Assembly (NCBI GenBank): GCA_903879915.1
Contig: CAIRNJ010000051.1
Coordinates: 1 to 64,000, forward strand
Direction: 5' to 3'
Source: an uncultured Elusimicrobia bacterium
GTDB taxonomy: Bacteria > Elusimicrobiota > Elusimicrobia > Elusimicrobiales > UBA9959
DNA length: 64,000 nt
In this document: positions 1 through 8,073 of the stretch, piece by piece
Layout: the number at the start of each line of letters is the position of its first letter
Numbering within the stretch: the first letter of the stretch is position 1
Position numbers and translations under genes: made by a program
The notes under the pieces: generated by a model
What the model was told of the DNA's origin: nothing
What the model saw: the letters and a program-made list of their open reading frames with translations, nothing else
Database searches by the model: none

Positions 1-126
1 ATGCAGACTGCGAAGTATAAATTGTTCAGAGAAGTACTACCAAAAGGCGCACAAACATTCAAAAATGGAGGCTTGGCCAAAAGATTTGCAACGGAGCACC
101 AACAAGCTATTTCAGCCTCATGTTAG
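1..126 (+). CDS. C-terminal fragment or short ORF, unknown, AT-rich
   Basis: The frame is open from the first base to a TAG at 124-126 and encodes about 41 residues, ending FATEHQQAISASC. The first codon is ATG, but the reading frame may continue upstream of the window, so it could be the end of a longer gene. The base composition is clearly more AT-rich than the rest of the window, which suggests transferred DNA. I recognise no domain. It lies directly before a stretch with several dyads, so it could be the tail of a mobile-element protein; that is inference only. Confidence 0.3.
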   Translation: MQTAKYKLFREVLPKGAQTFKNGGLAKRFATEHQQAISASC

Positions 127-128
127 GA

Positions 129-290
129 TTAGAAAATGCTCCGCGCTCCCCCCGGCCCGCCAGGCCTGAGACGCCCGACGTAACTGGTGACGCGCGGTAT
201 CACCAATACCCCGTCCGGGCGCCGCCGGTTTTCGTGAACCGTACGGCCCGCCGGGAGGGCCTTTCGCTTCATGTACGGTCTGGGCCCAAG
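129..290. other. Dyad-rich segment, candidate structured RNA or mobile-element end
   Basis: Several inverted repeats are packed here: TGGTGA/TCACCA around 185-205, CGGTT/AACCG around 226-240, and ACCGTAC (238-244) with GTACGGT (273-279) enclosing a smaller GGCCC/GGGCC-type hairpin. On the minus strand a 47-codon ORF runs through it from 272 to 129. The arrangement of a GTACGGT-type stem recalls, but does not match, group II intron domain V. It could be an RNA element, the end of a transposon, or chance structure in G+C-rich DNA. Confidence 0.25.
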
Positions 291-341
291 TAATAGAATA
301 TCAAAGTAAGGGAAGGAGCAGCGCGTTCCCGGGAGAGCCAG

Positions 342-1184
342 ATGACGAATATAAAGATCACCGCCCTGCTGGGCTTATTGCTGTTGTTTCCCGCGGCTTC
401 AGGCGCACAGCCCGCAGGGTTCACCGAAGAGGAGCTGCGCGCGGCCAAGGCCTCGCCCGACTTCTACACGATAAAGAAAACATATATTACAGTAAAAGAA
501 ACGCAGATCACGGACCGGGACCTAATCCAGTTCGTCCCTCCCCTGGCCCGGCCGGAAAGCCCGCAGGTGCTGCCGGGCAGCATCGTGAACATCGCCCAGA
601 AATTCTGGACCCTGGTGGAAAAGAATTACCCGGTGTCGGACATAAAGATCAATTACGCCTCGGCCATGCCGGAAGGCGTAACCGACTCCCACCAACTGGA
701 CGGCTGGCAGAAGCCGAAGGCGTACCTGGTAACCTACACCGCGGAAAATCCTTACGGCATGAAAACGGTGACCCTCTCCTACAAGCTGATCTACACCTAC
801 GGCGGCAACTATAACGGCAAAGGCCGCTACCTTAACGGGGTGGGCATAGAGCTGGAGAACGTGGACGTGTACTTCGGCTATAAGCTGCTCGCGGTAGCCG
901 CCGTGCCGGATTCCACCATCGTCAACACCGGCACCCACGAAGCCCCCGTGGCGGCCCTGCAGCTGAAAGTGACTTTCAAGATCTCTACGGCCGTCTACGA
1001 AAGGGCAGGGGCCAGCATTTTTTACATGGACGGCAACGGCGCGGCGGCCGAGCTGGCCGGCCCCTCTTCGGACGCCGCCGGCGGCAGACAGGAAGTAGCC
1101 CTTCCCGTGACAGGTCCGCTTTCACAAACAGCTCCGGCGGGCGGCAAAGCCGCCGGCCAGCTGCTGAAATTCGGCAAAATTTAG
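342..1184 (+). CDS. Secreted protein of unknown function, paralog A
   Basis: The 280-residue product begins with a Sec signal peptide (a lysine, then a leucine-rich core ending near FPAASGAQPA), so it is probably exported. I recognise no named family. From about residue 80 to 215 it aligns by eye with the next gene: both have an I-x-NYA motif followed by a Gly-x-Thr segment, GW-x-KP, a YGGNY-x-GKG-[RK]-[YF]-L motif and a PDST-[IV]-VN-x-GT segment followed by EPVAA or EAPVAA. The C-terminus is Gly/Ala-rich and low in complexity. A GGGAGAG sequence sits five bases before the ATG. The two genes are probably cotranscribed and end at a shared terminator. Confidence 0.8.
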   Translation: MTNIKITALLGLLLLFPAASGAQPAGFTEEELRAAKASPDFYTIKKTYITVKETQITDRDLIQFVPPLARPESPQVLPGSIVNIAQKFWTLVEKNYPVSDIKINYASAMPEGVTDSHQLDGWQKPKAYLVTYTAENPYGMKTVTLSYKLIYTYGGNYNGKGRYLNGVGIELENVDVYFGYKLLAVAAVPDSTIVNTGTHEAPVAALQLKVTFKISTAVYERAGASIFYMDGNGAAAELAGPSSDAAGGRQEVALPVTGPLSQTAPAGGKAAGQLLKFGKI

Positions 1185-1212
1185 CGAAGTAAAAGTTTAA
1201 AAGGAGGCAGTA

Positions 1213-1980
1213 ATGAGCAATGTTTATAAGTTTCTCGCGGGGTTAGCGGTAGCCGCGTCTTTCGCGGGCGGGGCGGCGGCGCAGCCGGCCGGCGGGAACT
1301 ATCCCGCCATCGACGAGAGTTCGATAAAGATAGAGCGCATCGCCGGCACCGGCGCCAACGCGCAGGTCCTGCCGGCCGTTACGGCCGACAGGGGGATCAT
1401 CGACAACATCAGCGTGATAGCCAACCTGATGGAGAAGATCTTCGGCATCATAGAAGCCAACCAGCCGGTGGTCAACATCGCGGTGAACTACGCCAACGCC
1501 GTGCCGCTGGGCATCACCCACTGGACGCAGCTGCAGGGCTGGAGCAAGCCCGCCGTGCAGAACTACTCCTTCACCGCGAACGGGGCGTTCGGCTCGCAGG
1601 CGCTGAAAGTGGACTACCAGGTGCACTGGATCTACGGCGGCAACTACCAGGGCAAGGGCAAGTTCCTGACCGGCGTCACCATCGAGCCCATCAGCGTCTA
1701 CACCGCCTGGGGCTATAAAGTGAGCCTTACCGCCGAGATCCCGGATTCCACCGTGGTCAACGTGGGTACGCAGGACGAGCCCGTAGCCGCCATGCAGGTG
1801 ATCCTGAAATGGATCATCCACACCTCGGGCAAGGACATCCAGCAGAAGGCCATCTACTACGTGCAGGGCGACGGCTACATGCAGGAGATCGGCACGCCGT
1901 TCGAGAACGCCGCCAGGGCGAGCAACGCGGCGCAGCTCGAGCGCGTCACAAAGAACATAGAAGCGGCCCGGTTCAACTGA
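1213..1980 (+). CDS. Secreted protein of unknown function, paralog B
   Basis: The 255-residue product has a signal peptide (MSNVYKFLAGLAVAASFAGG, cleavage after AAAQ is plausible). A strong AGGAGG stands seven bases before the ATG, and the gene follows paralog A by 28 bases. It shares the YGGNYQGKGKFL and PDSTVVNVGT motifs with paralog A, which marks a tandem duplication followed by divergence; the N- and C-terminal ends differ. The alternating hydrophobic pattern (VDYQVHWIYGG, MQVILKWIIHTS) suggests a beta-rich fold. Function is unknown. A periplasmic or surface location is inferred from the signal peptide only. Confidence 0.8.
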   Translation: MSNVYKFLAGLAVAASFAGGAAAQPAGGNYPAIDESSIKIERIAGTGANAQVLPAVTADRGIIDNISVIANLMEKIFGIIEANQPVVNIAVNYANAVPLGITHWTQLQGWSKPAVQNYSFTANGAFGSQALKVDYQVHWIYGGNYQGKGKFLTGVTIEPISVYTAWGYKVSLTAEIPDSTVVNVGTQDEPVAAMQVILKWIIHTSGKDIQQKAIYYVQGDGYMQEIGTPFENAARASNAAQLERVTKNIEAARFN

Positions 1981-2003
1981 CCTGACCGCAGCGGGCAAAA
2001 TCG

Positions 2004-2041
2004 AACCCCGGCGTCCGCGATAGCGGGCGCCGGGGTTCTTT
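2004..2041. terminator. Rho-independent terminator, probably bidirectional
   Basis: AACCCCGGCG and its complement CGCCGGGGTT form a G+C-rich stem with a short inner loop, followed by TTCTTT. It lies between two convergent genes (paralog B and glgE), so it can serve both. Confidence 0.8.
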
Positions 2042-2057
2042 ACCGATACGTCCCTTT

Positions 2058-4094
2058 TTACAGGAAGTAATCGAAGTCGCGCTCGGTGCGCACGTAGCGG
2101 CGCAGGCGGAAGATGTGCGCCGGGAGCTTGTGCGGGTCCAGCTCCACGTAATTCTTCGGGCCCCGCCACAGGAAATGCCTGTCGGAGAGCAGGTCGTGCA
2201 TCTGGTACGGCTTGTCGGCCGCCAGCCCCAGCTCATGCAGCGGCAGCTCCACCAGGCCCGACTGCCTGTGGTCGGGATCGAGGTTCACCACCACCATCAC
2301 CAGGTTGTCGCCGTCGTGCTTGGAGTAGCAGATGAGCTGCTCGTTGGTGGTAGGGTAGAAACGCAGGTTCGCGTCGCTCTGCAGGGCCGGGTTCTCCCGG
2401 CGGATGCGGTTGACGCGCGCGATCTGGTCCTTCAGGCTGTCCTTGCGGTCGAGCGGCCAGTTCTTCAGCTCGTATTTTTCCGAATCCTTGTACTCCTCGT
2501 GGCCGGGCGAATGCGGCTCGCGGTCGCACAGCTCGAAAGCCGGCCCGTAGATGCCGTAGCTCGCGCCCAGCGTGGCCGCCAGCACCTGGCGCACCATGAA
2601 AGCGGGCCGCCCGCCGAACTGCAGGTATTCCGTAAGAATGTCCGGAGTGTTCGGCCAGAGGTTAGGCCGCAGGAATTCCTTCGGCTCAGTTTTAGCCAGC
2701 TCGGTGAAATAAGTCTCGAGCTCCCATTTGGAGTTCCGCCAGGGGAAATAATTATAGGACTGCGTAAAACCGGCCTTGGCCAGGCGGTACATCACCCTGG
2801 GCCGGGTAAAAGCCTCGGCGAGGAAGATCAGGTCCGGGTTCTCCCGCCGCAGCTCGCCTATAAGCCATTCCCACAGCGCGAACGGCTTGGTGTGCGGATT
2901 ATCCACGCGAAAGATGCGCACGCCCTGCGCCATCCAGAACTCGAAAACGCTCAGCACCTCGTCCCACAGGGGCTTCCAGTCGCGGCAGGCGAAATCCAGC
3001 GGGTAGATGTCCTCGTATTTCTTCGGCGGGTTCTCGGCGCAGCGCAGGCTCCCGTCCGGGCGCTTCTGGAACCATTCCGGGTGCTCTTTCAGCCAGGGGT
3101 GGTCGGGCGAGCACTGCAGGGCGATGTCCAGCGCTATCTCCAGGCCGTGCTCTCCGGCCGCCTCGACGAGCTTCTTGAAATCTTCCAGCGTGCCCAGTTC
3201 CGGGTTGACGGCCTTGTGGCCGCCTGTCTTGTCCCCGATGGCCCACGGGCTGCCGGGATCGCCCGGTTTCGCCGTAAGAGTATTGTTCCGCCCTTTGCGG
3301 TTGGTGATACCCACCGGGTGTATGGGCGGCAGGTAGAGCACGTCGAACCCCATTTCCGCGATATAGGGAAGACGGGCGGTAAGGTCCTTGAACGTGCCGT
3401 GTTTGCCCGGCTTGGGGGAAGTCGAGCGCGGGAAGATCTCGTACCAGGTGCTGAAGCGCGCCTTCACGCGGTCAGCCGTCACCTCGAGCTCCCGCCCGTG
3501 CCTGACAAGCCCGGTCTCGTCGCCCCAGCGGGAGAACAGCCCCGCCAGTTCGGGGTCGGACAGCCTGGCCGCTTTTTCGCGCTGCTCACCGCCGGCCCCG
3601 ATGTCCCGCGCCAGCTCCTTAAGCCGCCTGGCGTCCGGCGTGCCCGCGGCGCGCTCGGCGGCGGCCGAGATAAGCCCGGCTCCCACCGCGAATTCCACCC
3701 GCAGGTTCTGCCCGGCCTCCAGCCGTTTCTTCAGATCGCGCAGCCAGGTCAGGAAGGGGTCTATGCGGGCCTCCACGGTATAAAGGTAGCGCCCCGGGGC
3801 TGTGATGGTGAATTCGGCTTTCCAGCGGTCGTTGCCAGAAGGCCGCATGGAGACGCGCGTCCAGTCGGGATCGCCTTCGCGCCGGTAAAGCATGAAAGCA
3901 ACCAGTTCGTCGTGGCCGTCGGCGAAGATATCGGCCTCCACGCAGACGGTCTCGCCGGTGACGCGCTTGACGGGGAACCGGCCGCCGTCTATTTCCGGGC
4001 GGACCTTCTCTATGACTACCCGCTCGACGGCCCGGGGCTCGGTCTTTTCCGGCGCCGCGGCGCGCTCAATGGTCTTTTCAGTTTTCCTGGGCAT
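2058..4094 (-). CDS. glgE: Alpha-1,4-glucan:maltose-1-phosphate maltosyltransferase (GlgE)
   Basis: GlgE adds maltosyl units from alpha-maltose-1-phosphate to growing alpha-1,4-glucan in the cytoplasm. The 678-residue length fits the family. The start of the conserved region (RVVIEKVRPEIDGGRFPVKR) is the typical GlgE N-terminal domain, followed by a GH13 barrel with the GlgE-type FRVDNPHTKP motif (nucleophile Asp near residue 399) and FLAEAFTRP (acid/base Glu near 426). GGAGG precedes the ATG. Residues 1-25 are a charged, poorly conserved extension. It is the last gene of a minus-strand block with treZ, glgM and glgA; the substrate would come from GlgM two genes upstream. Confidence 0.93.
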   Translation of the reverse strand: MPRKTEKTIERAAAPEKTEPRAVERVVIEKVRPEIDGGRFPVKRVTGETVCVEADIFADGHDELVAFMLYRREGDPDWTRVSMRPSGNDRWKAEFTITAPGRYLYTVEARIDPFLTWLRDLKKRLEAGQNLRVEFAVGAGLISAAAERAAGTPDARRLKELARDIGAGGEQREKAARLSDPELAGLFSRWGDETGLVRHGRELEVTADRVKARFSTWYEIFPRSTSPKPGKHGTFKDLTARLPYIAEMGFDVLYLPPIHPVGITNRKGRNNTLTAKPGDPGSPWAIGDKTGGHKAVNPELGTLEDFKKLVEAAGEHGLEIALDIALQCSPDHPWLKEHPEWFQKRPDGSLRCAENPPKKYEDIYPLDFACRDWKPLWDEVLSVFEFWMAQGVRIFRVDNPHTKPFALWEWLIGELRRENPDLIFLAEAFTRPRVMYRLAKAGFTQSYNYFPWRNSKWELETYFTELAKTEPKEFLRPNLWPNTPDILTEYLQFGGRPAFMVRQVLAATLGASYGIYGPAFELCDREPHSPGHEEYKDSEKYELKNWPLDRKDSLKDQIARVNRIRRENPALQSDANLRFYPTTNEQLICYSKHDGDNLVMVVVNLDPDHRQSGLVELPLHELGLAADKPYQMHDLLSDRHFLWRGPKNYVELDPHKLPAHIFRLRRYVRTERDFDYFL

Positions 4095-4160
4095 AAGGCC
4101 TCCGATAAATTAATTCCGGCTCCAATTAGATTCTAAATAACTTCGCGACAGTAAATACAG

Positions 4161-6068
4161 TTAAATCCCTGAAACAGCCCCGTCCGTGCCCTTACCGTAC
4201 AGCACTACGCAGCGCGGCGGCAGGGAAAACTCCGCCGGGCCGCCGGCCAGGCGCTCCGGGGCCGGGCTGCCGGGGCCTCCCCACTGCGGCGCGGCCGAGT
4301 CCAGCAGCTTGGTCCAGCTCCCGCCGGGCAGTTCCAGCTTCAGCCTGCCCGGCTTTTTCGCGAAATTCAGAACGAAGAACGCTTCCTCCGCCCCCGCGCG
4401 GCGGAACACCGTCAGTATCCCCGCCTCCTCCCGGAGGTCGACGCCGGTATTTTCCCGGTCGAGAGCGGCCAGCGCGGGCTGCTCCCTGCGCAAAGCGTAA
4501 AGGCGGCGGTAGAAACTCCGCAGAACGGCGTGCTTTCCCTTAAGCCGCAGGTCCCAATCCAGCCTGGAACGCAGGAAAGCGGCTTCCTTGTTGGGATCGG
4601 GAAGCTTCCCGCTCCCCGCGGCCGCGACGAACGCCTTGCGCCGGCCCAGGCGCACCGCCTCGGCCAGTTCCTTGTCGGAATGATCGGTAAAATAAAGGAA
4701 CGGTGCCTCTTCCCCGTACTCCTCGCCCATGAACAGCAGCGGAACGAAGGGCGACAGGGCCACCGCGCCGGCCGCGAGCTTCAGCGCCTCCGGGTCCGCC
4801 AGGGCGGCCAGCCGCTCGCCGCCGGGGCGGTTGCCCGCCTCGTCGTGGTCCTGCGCGAAGACCAGGAACTGCGCCCCGGTGCTGCCGTCCGCGCTCCGGC
4901 CGTGGCGCCGCCCGCGGCAGGCCGAATATTGGCCCGTATAAACGAAAGCGCCGAGGTATGCCCGGGCCAGGTCCCGGAGACCCGCATAATCGCGGTACTT
5001 CCCCGCGCGCTCTCCGGTCAGCGCTACGTGCAGGGAATGATGGAAATCCTTGCAGTACTGCGCGTCGCAGCCCCAGCCGCCGGCTGCCGGCGGCCGGATC
5101 ACGCGCGGGTCGTTCAGGGAGCTCTCCGCTATTACCTGTATGCGGCGGCCCCGGGCGCGGCCGAGCGCGTGCGCGGCGGCCGCCAGTTCCTCTACGAAAG
5201 GCACGGCGGAAAAGTCGCGTATGGCGTGCACCGCGTCCAGGCGCAGCGCGTCTATATGAAATTCGTCCAGCCAGCGGACGGCGCTTTCGATGAAGAAACG
5301 GCGCACCCCGTCCGAACCCGCGCCGTCGAAGTTAAGCGCCTGGCCCCACGGGGTCTTATAGTCCGAAGTAAAATAGGGCCCGAAATCCCGCAGGTAGTTG
5401 CCTTCCGGCCCGAGGTGATTGTAAACCACGTCGAGCATGACGGCGAGCCCGCGCAGGTGGCAGGCTTGGACCAGGCGCTTCAGGCCCCGCGCCCCGCCGT
5501 AGGAACCTTGCGCGGCGTATGGATAGACCCCGTCGTAGCCCCAGTTGCGCGCGCCGGGGAACTGCGCCACCGGCATAAGGGCCACCGCCGTCACGCCGAG
5601 GTCCTTCAGCGCGTCCAGGCGGGGGATGACGCCGGCAAAAGTGCCCTCCGCGGAAAACGTCCCCGCGTGCAGTTCATAGACCACGAAGCGTTCCAGGGGC
5701 AGGCCTTTCCAGTTCCCGTCCTTCCATTTATAGGCAGGGTCGGCTACCGCGGATGGGCCGTGGACGCCGCGGGGCTGGGCCCGGGAAGCCGGATCGGGCC
5801 TTTCCAGGCCGCCGTCAAGGCGGTAAAAATATTCTGTCCCCGGCCGCGCGTCCTCCAGGGCGGTCCAGTGATAGCCCGAGCCGTCCGTAGTCAGCGGCCT
5901 CAGCTTCGCCCGCGGCGCGGTTATGCGCAGCTCTACCCGCCCGGAGGAGGGCGCCCATACCAGGAATTCGCAGCGGCCCTGCCCCAGGTAGCGCGCGCCA
6001 AGGCCGGAAGGAAGGCCGCCGGGAGAATTACGCTCCTTAGAATGTTCTTCCGCGGCCTTTTTTCGCAT
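4161..6068 (-). CDS. treZ: Malto-oligosyltrehalose trehalohydrolase (TreZ), GH13
   Basis: TreZ releases trehalose from the reducing end of malto-oligosyltrehalose. The 635-residue protein has an N-terminal carbohydrate-binding/E-set domain (about 25-110), a GH13 barrel with VYELHAGTFS, DVVYNHLGPEGNYL and DALRLDAVHAI (nucleophile Asp about 278), AESSLNDPR (acid/base Glu about 315), and a C-terminal beta domain. These motifs separate it from GlgB. The start lies two bases after the glgM stop, so the two are probably translationally linked. Its usual partner TreY (maltooligosyl trehalose synthase) is not in the window. A glycogen-branching or debranching role cannot be excluded without alignment, but TreZ is the best fit. 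Confidence 0.85.
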   Translation of the reverse strand: MRKKAAEEHSKERNSPGGLPSGLGARYLGQGRCEFLVWAPSSGRVELRITAPRAKLRPLTTDGSGYHWTALEDARPGTEYFYRLDGGLERPDPASRAQPRGVHGPSAVADPAYKWKDGNWKGLPLERFVVYELHAGTFSAEGTFAGVIPRLDALKDLGVTAVALMPVAQFPGARNWGYDGVYPYAAQGSYGGARGLKRLVQACHLRGLAVMLDVVYNHLGPEGNYLRDFGPYFTSDYKTPWGQALNFDGAGSDGVRRFFIESAVRWLDEFHIDALRLDAVHAIRDFSAVPFVEELAAAAHALGRARGRRIQVIAESSLNDPRVIRPPAAGGWGCDAQYCKDFHHSLHVALTGERAGKYRDYAGLRDLARAYLGAFVYTGQYSACRGRRHGRSADGSTGAQFLVFAQDHDEAGNRPGGERLAALADPEALKLAAGAVALSPFVPLLFMGEEYGEEAPFLYFTDHSDKELAEAVRLGRRKAFVAAAGSGKLPDPNKEAAFLRSRLDWDLRLKGKHAVLRSFYRRLYALRREQPALAALDRENTGVDLREEAGILTVFRRAGAEEAFFVLNFAKKPGRLKLELPGGSWTKLLDSAAPQWGGPGSPAPERLAGGPAEFSLPPRCVVLYGKGTDGAVSGI

Positions 6069-6070
6069 GA

Positions 6071-7273
6071 TTATTTAACCAGGCTCCGGTACAGGGCGTG
6101 GGTTTTTTTTGCCACGCCGGCCCAGCTGAACTGCGTTTCGGCCCGGCGGCGGCCCGCGTCCGCGAATTTTTTCCGCAGCGCCGGGCTGCGCAGCACCCGG
6201 TTGAGCGCGGCCGCCAGGTCGCGCGAGAATTTACCGGGATCGCGCGGCTCGTAAGTGCCGTCCTTCTTCACCTGGAAAGGCACCAGCAGCCCGGTCTTCT
6301 CCGGCACCACCACCTCCAGGATGCCGCCCACGGCCGAAGCCACCACCGGCGCGCCGCAGGCCATGGCCTCGACGTTGATTATGCCGAAAGGCTCGTAGAT
6401 GGACGGGCAGCAGAAAGCCGCGGCGTGGCTGTAAAGCTCTATCACCTCGGACTTCGGCAGCATCTTTTCTATCCAGATCACGTTCTTGCGCGTCTTCTGT
6501 ATCCTGGCCACGCCGGCCGCCATCTCCGCGGCTATTTCTTTGGTGTCCGGCGCGCCGGCACAGAGCACCACCTGAGCGGCGGGGTCGATGCGGGGAATGG
6601 CGTTCACCAGGTGGATTATACCTTTCTGCCGGGTGATGCGCCCGACGAAAAGCACATAAGGCCTGGCGGGGTCTATGCCCCATTTGCGCAGCGCCGCGGT
6701 GGAGGAGCTGGGGCGGTATTCCTGCAGGTCTATGCCGTTGTGGATCACGTGTATCTTCGAGGCGGGGACGTTGTAGCAGGCCATGACGTCCTTTTTCATC
6801 CCGGCCGAGACCGCGATCACGGCGTCGGCGGCCTCGATGGCGGTCTTCTCCACCCAGCTGCTCAGGTCGTAGGCGCCGCCCAGCTGCTCGCGCTTCCACG
6901 GCCGGTGCGGCTCCAGCGAATGGGTGGTCAGCACAAAGGGCACTTTGAACAGGAGCTTGGCGAAGAACGCGCCGAGATTGGTGTACCAGGTATGGCAATG
7001 AACAATGTCGGCGGTATTGTTCTTGCAGAACTCGAGGTTCACGCTCAGCGCTTCCAGCGCCTTGCCGAAGCCTTTCTGCGCGTCTTTGGAGAGCCCGGGC
7101 CAGGGCTTGTAGCCCGTGACCTGCAGGCGCGGCTTTTTTACACGCTGGTCCCCGAAACAGCGCACTTCCACGTCCATGAGCTTGGCCAGTTCGCGCGTAA
7201 GATACTCCACCGCCACTCCGGCCCCGCCGTAGACGTACGGCGGATATTCGTTCGTATAGAAGACCACTTTCAT
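6071..7273 (-). CDS. glgM: Alpha-maltose-1-phosphate synthase, GT4 (GlgM)
   Basis: This 400-residue GT4 enzyme matches the actinobacterial-type 'GlgA', now known as GlgM, which joins ADP-glucose and glucose-1-phosphate to give maltose-1-phosphate. Diagnostic segments are the N-terminal NEYPPYVYGGAGVAVEYL, the THSLEPHRPWKREQLGG motif followed by SSWVEKTAIEAADAVIAVS, HNGID, the nucleotide-sugar region VGRITRQKGI and the late EPFGIINVEAMACG motif with the GT4 E-x7-E pattern. Together with glgE in the same block it defines the GlgM-GlgE route. A classical GT4 glycogen synthase role remains possible. AGGTC-type ribosome binding is weak; translation may depend on the upstream gene. Confidence 0.88.
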   Translation of the reverse strand: MKVVFYTNEYPPYVYGGAGVAVEYLTRELAKLMDVEVRCFGDQRVKKPRLQVTGYKPWPGLSKDAQKGFGKALEALSVNLEFCKNNTADIVHCHTWYTNLGAFFAKLLFKVPFVLTTHSLEPHRPWKREQLGGAYDLSSWVEKTAIEAADAVIAVSAGMKKDVMACYNVPASKIHVIHNGIDLQEYRPSSSTAALRKWGIDPARPYVLFVGRITRQKGIIHLVNAIPRIDPAAQVVLCAGAPDTKEIAAEMAAGVARIQKTRKNVIWIEKMLPKSEVIELYSHAAAFCCPSIYEPFGIINVEAMACGAPVVASAVGGILEVVVPEKTGLLVPFQVKKDGTYEPRDPGKFSRDLAAALNRVLRSPALRKKFADAGRRRAETQFSWAGVAKKTHALYRSLVK

Positions 7274-7310
7274 GGCAGACCTCCGGGATATGACTGAATA
7301 TTCAACCAGT

Positions 7311-8072
7311 TCAAAGCTTTATGCGCATGCCGTCGCGGGCGGCAAAGGTGTTTTTAAAAGTCCTGCGGGCGAGCGCAGCGGCTTTCTTCCTGTCGCTTAA
7401 TTCCGGATAGGTCGCCGGATCGAAATGGACCAGCGCAAGCTTTCCGGCTCCGGCTTCCCGGGCCAGGGCGGCCGCCGTCCGGGGGTTCATATGAGACCAC
7501 CCCGGATGCCCGTTCCCCCGCAGGAAAGAACATTCCGACACGAGCAGGTCCGCTTTCCCGGCCAGCTTCACGGAATTTTCGCAGTAGCCGGTGTCGGTAC
7601 AGAAAGCTATCGTCCTGCCGTCGATCTCGAACCTGTAACCCAGCACCGGCCCCGAGTGCTGCAAAGGCAGGCACGAGCAATTGAACGGGACCTTTCCCGT
7701 CTGAGAAGGAAGTTCCAGCACCTCTGTTTTGTACCGCAGGTCCTTCAGCGGCACGGTGAACGGCCTGCGCAGCAGCGAAGCCAGGACCCGGCGCGCGCCC
7801 GCTCCGCCGCAGATCTTCAGCCCTTTTTCAAGGTCGAACTTCAGCAGCGTGTGCAGACCGACGATATGGTCCAGGTGGAAGTGGCTTAAGAACAGATAGA
7901 CCGGCTTAGTACCGTCCACATATTTATTCAGCTTGCTGAAACCGTTCCCGGCGTCCAGGACGATATCGTATTTCCGGGTCTTTAGCAGAACGCAAAGGGT
8001 ATTAGCTGTTCCCGTGTCGTACCAGCCGTTGGTGCCCAGGAATATTATCTCCATACCCGCCCCGTTCGCCAT
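7311..8072 (-). CDS. Metallo-beta-lactamase-fold hydrolase, RNase Z-like
   Basis: The 253-residue protein has the signature SHFHLDHIVGL (metal ligands H-x-H-x-DH), a later CTDTGY segment and SECSF...GH, which are found in RNase Z/phosphodiesterase-type members of the fold. It could be a tRNA 3' processing enzyme or a small-molecule phosphodiesterase; the exosite arm of true RNase Z is not evident. The start is one base after the glgA stop; an alternative Met at residue 7 (MEIIFLGTNG, 8054) matches the family N-terminus better. Its place between glgA and glgM suggests coexpression with glucan metabolism. Confidence 0.8.
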   Translation of the reverse strand: MANGAGMEIIFLGTNGWYDTGTANTLCVLLKTRKYDIVLDAGNGFSKLNKYVDGTKPVYLFLSHFHLDHIVGLHTLLKFDLEKGLKICGGAGARRVLASLLRRPFTVPLKDLRYKTEVLELPSQTGKVPFNCSCLPLQHSGPVLGYRFEIDGRTIAFCTDTGYCENSVKLAGKADLLVSECSFLRGNGHPGWSHMNPRTAAALAREAGAGKLALVHFDPATYPELSDRKKAAALARRTFKNTFAARDGMRIKL

Positions 8073-8073
8073 C

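Noticed and set aside
129-290. Group II intron domain V
   Set aside because: Stem lengths and the loop do not fit the 34-base domain V pattern; no reverse transcriptase is present.
2115-6254. Long plus-strand ORFs of about 670 and 570 codons opposite glgE and treZ
   Set aside because: Arg/Val/Ala-rich translations with no domains; they mirror the real genes, whose catalytic motifs lie on the minus strand. High G+C codon use creates such shadows.
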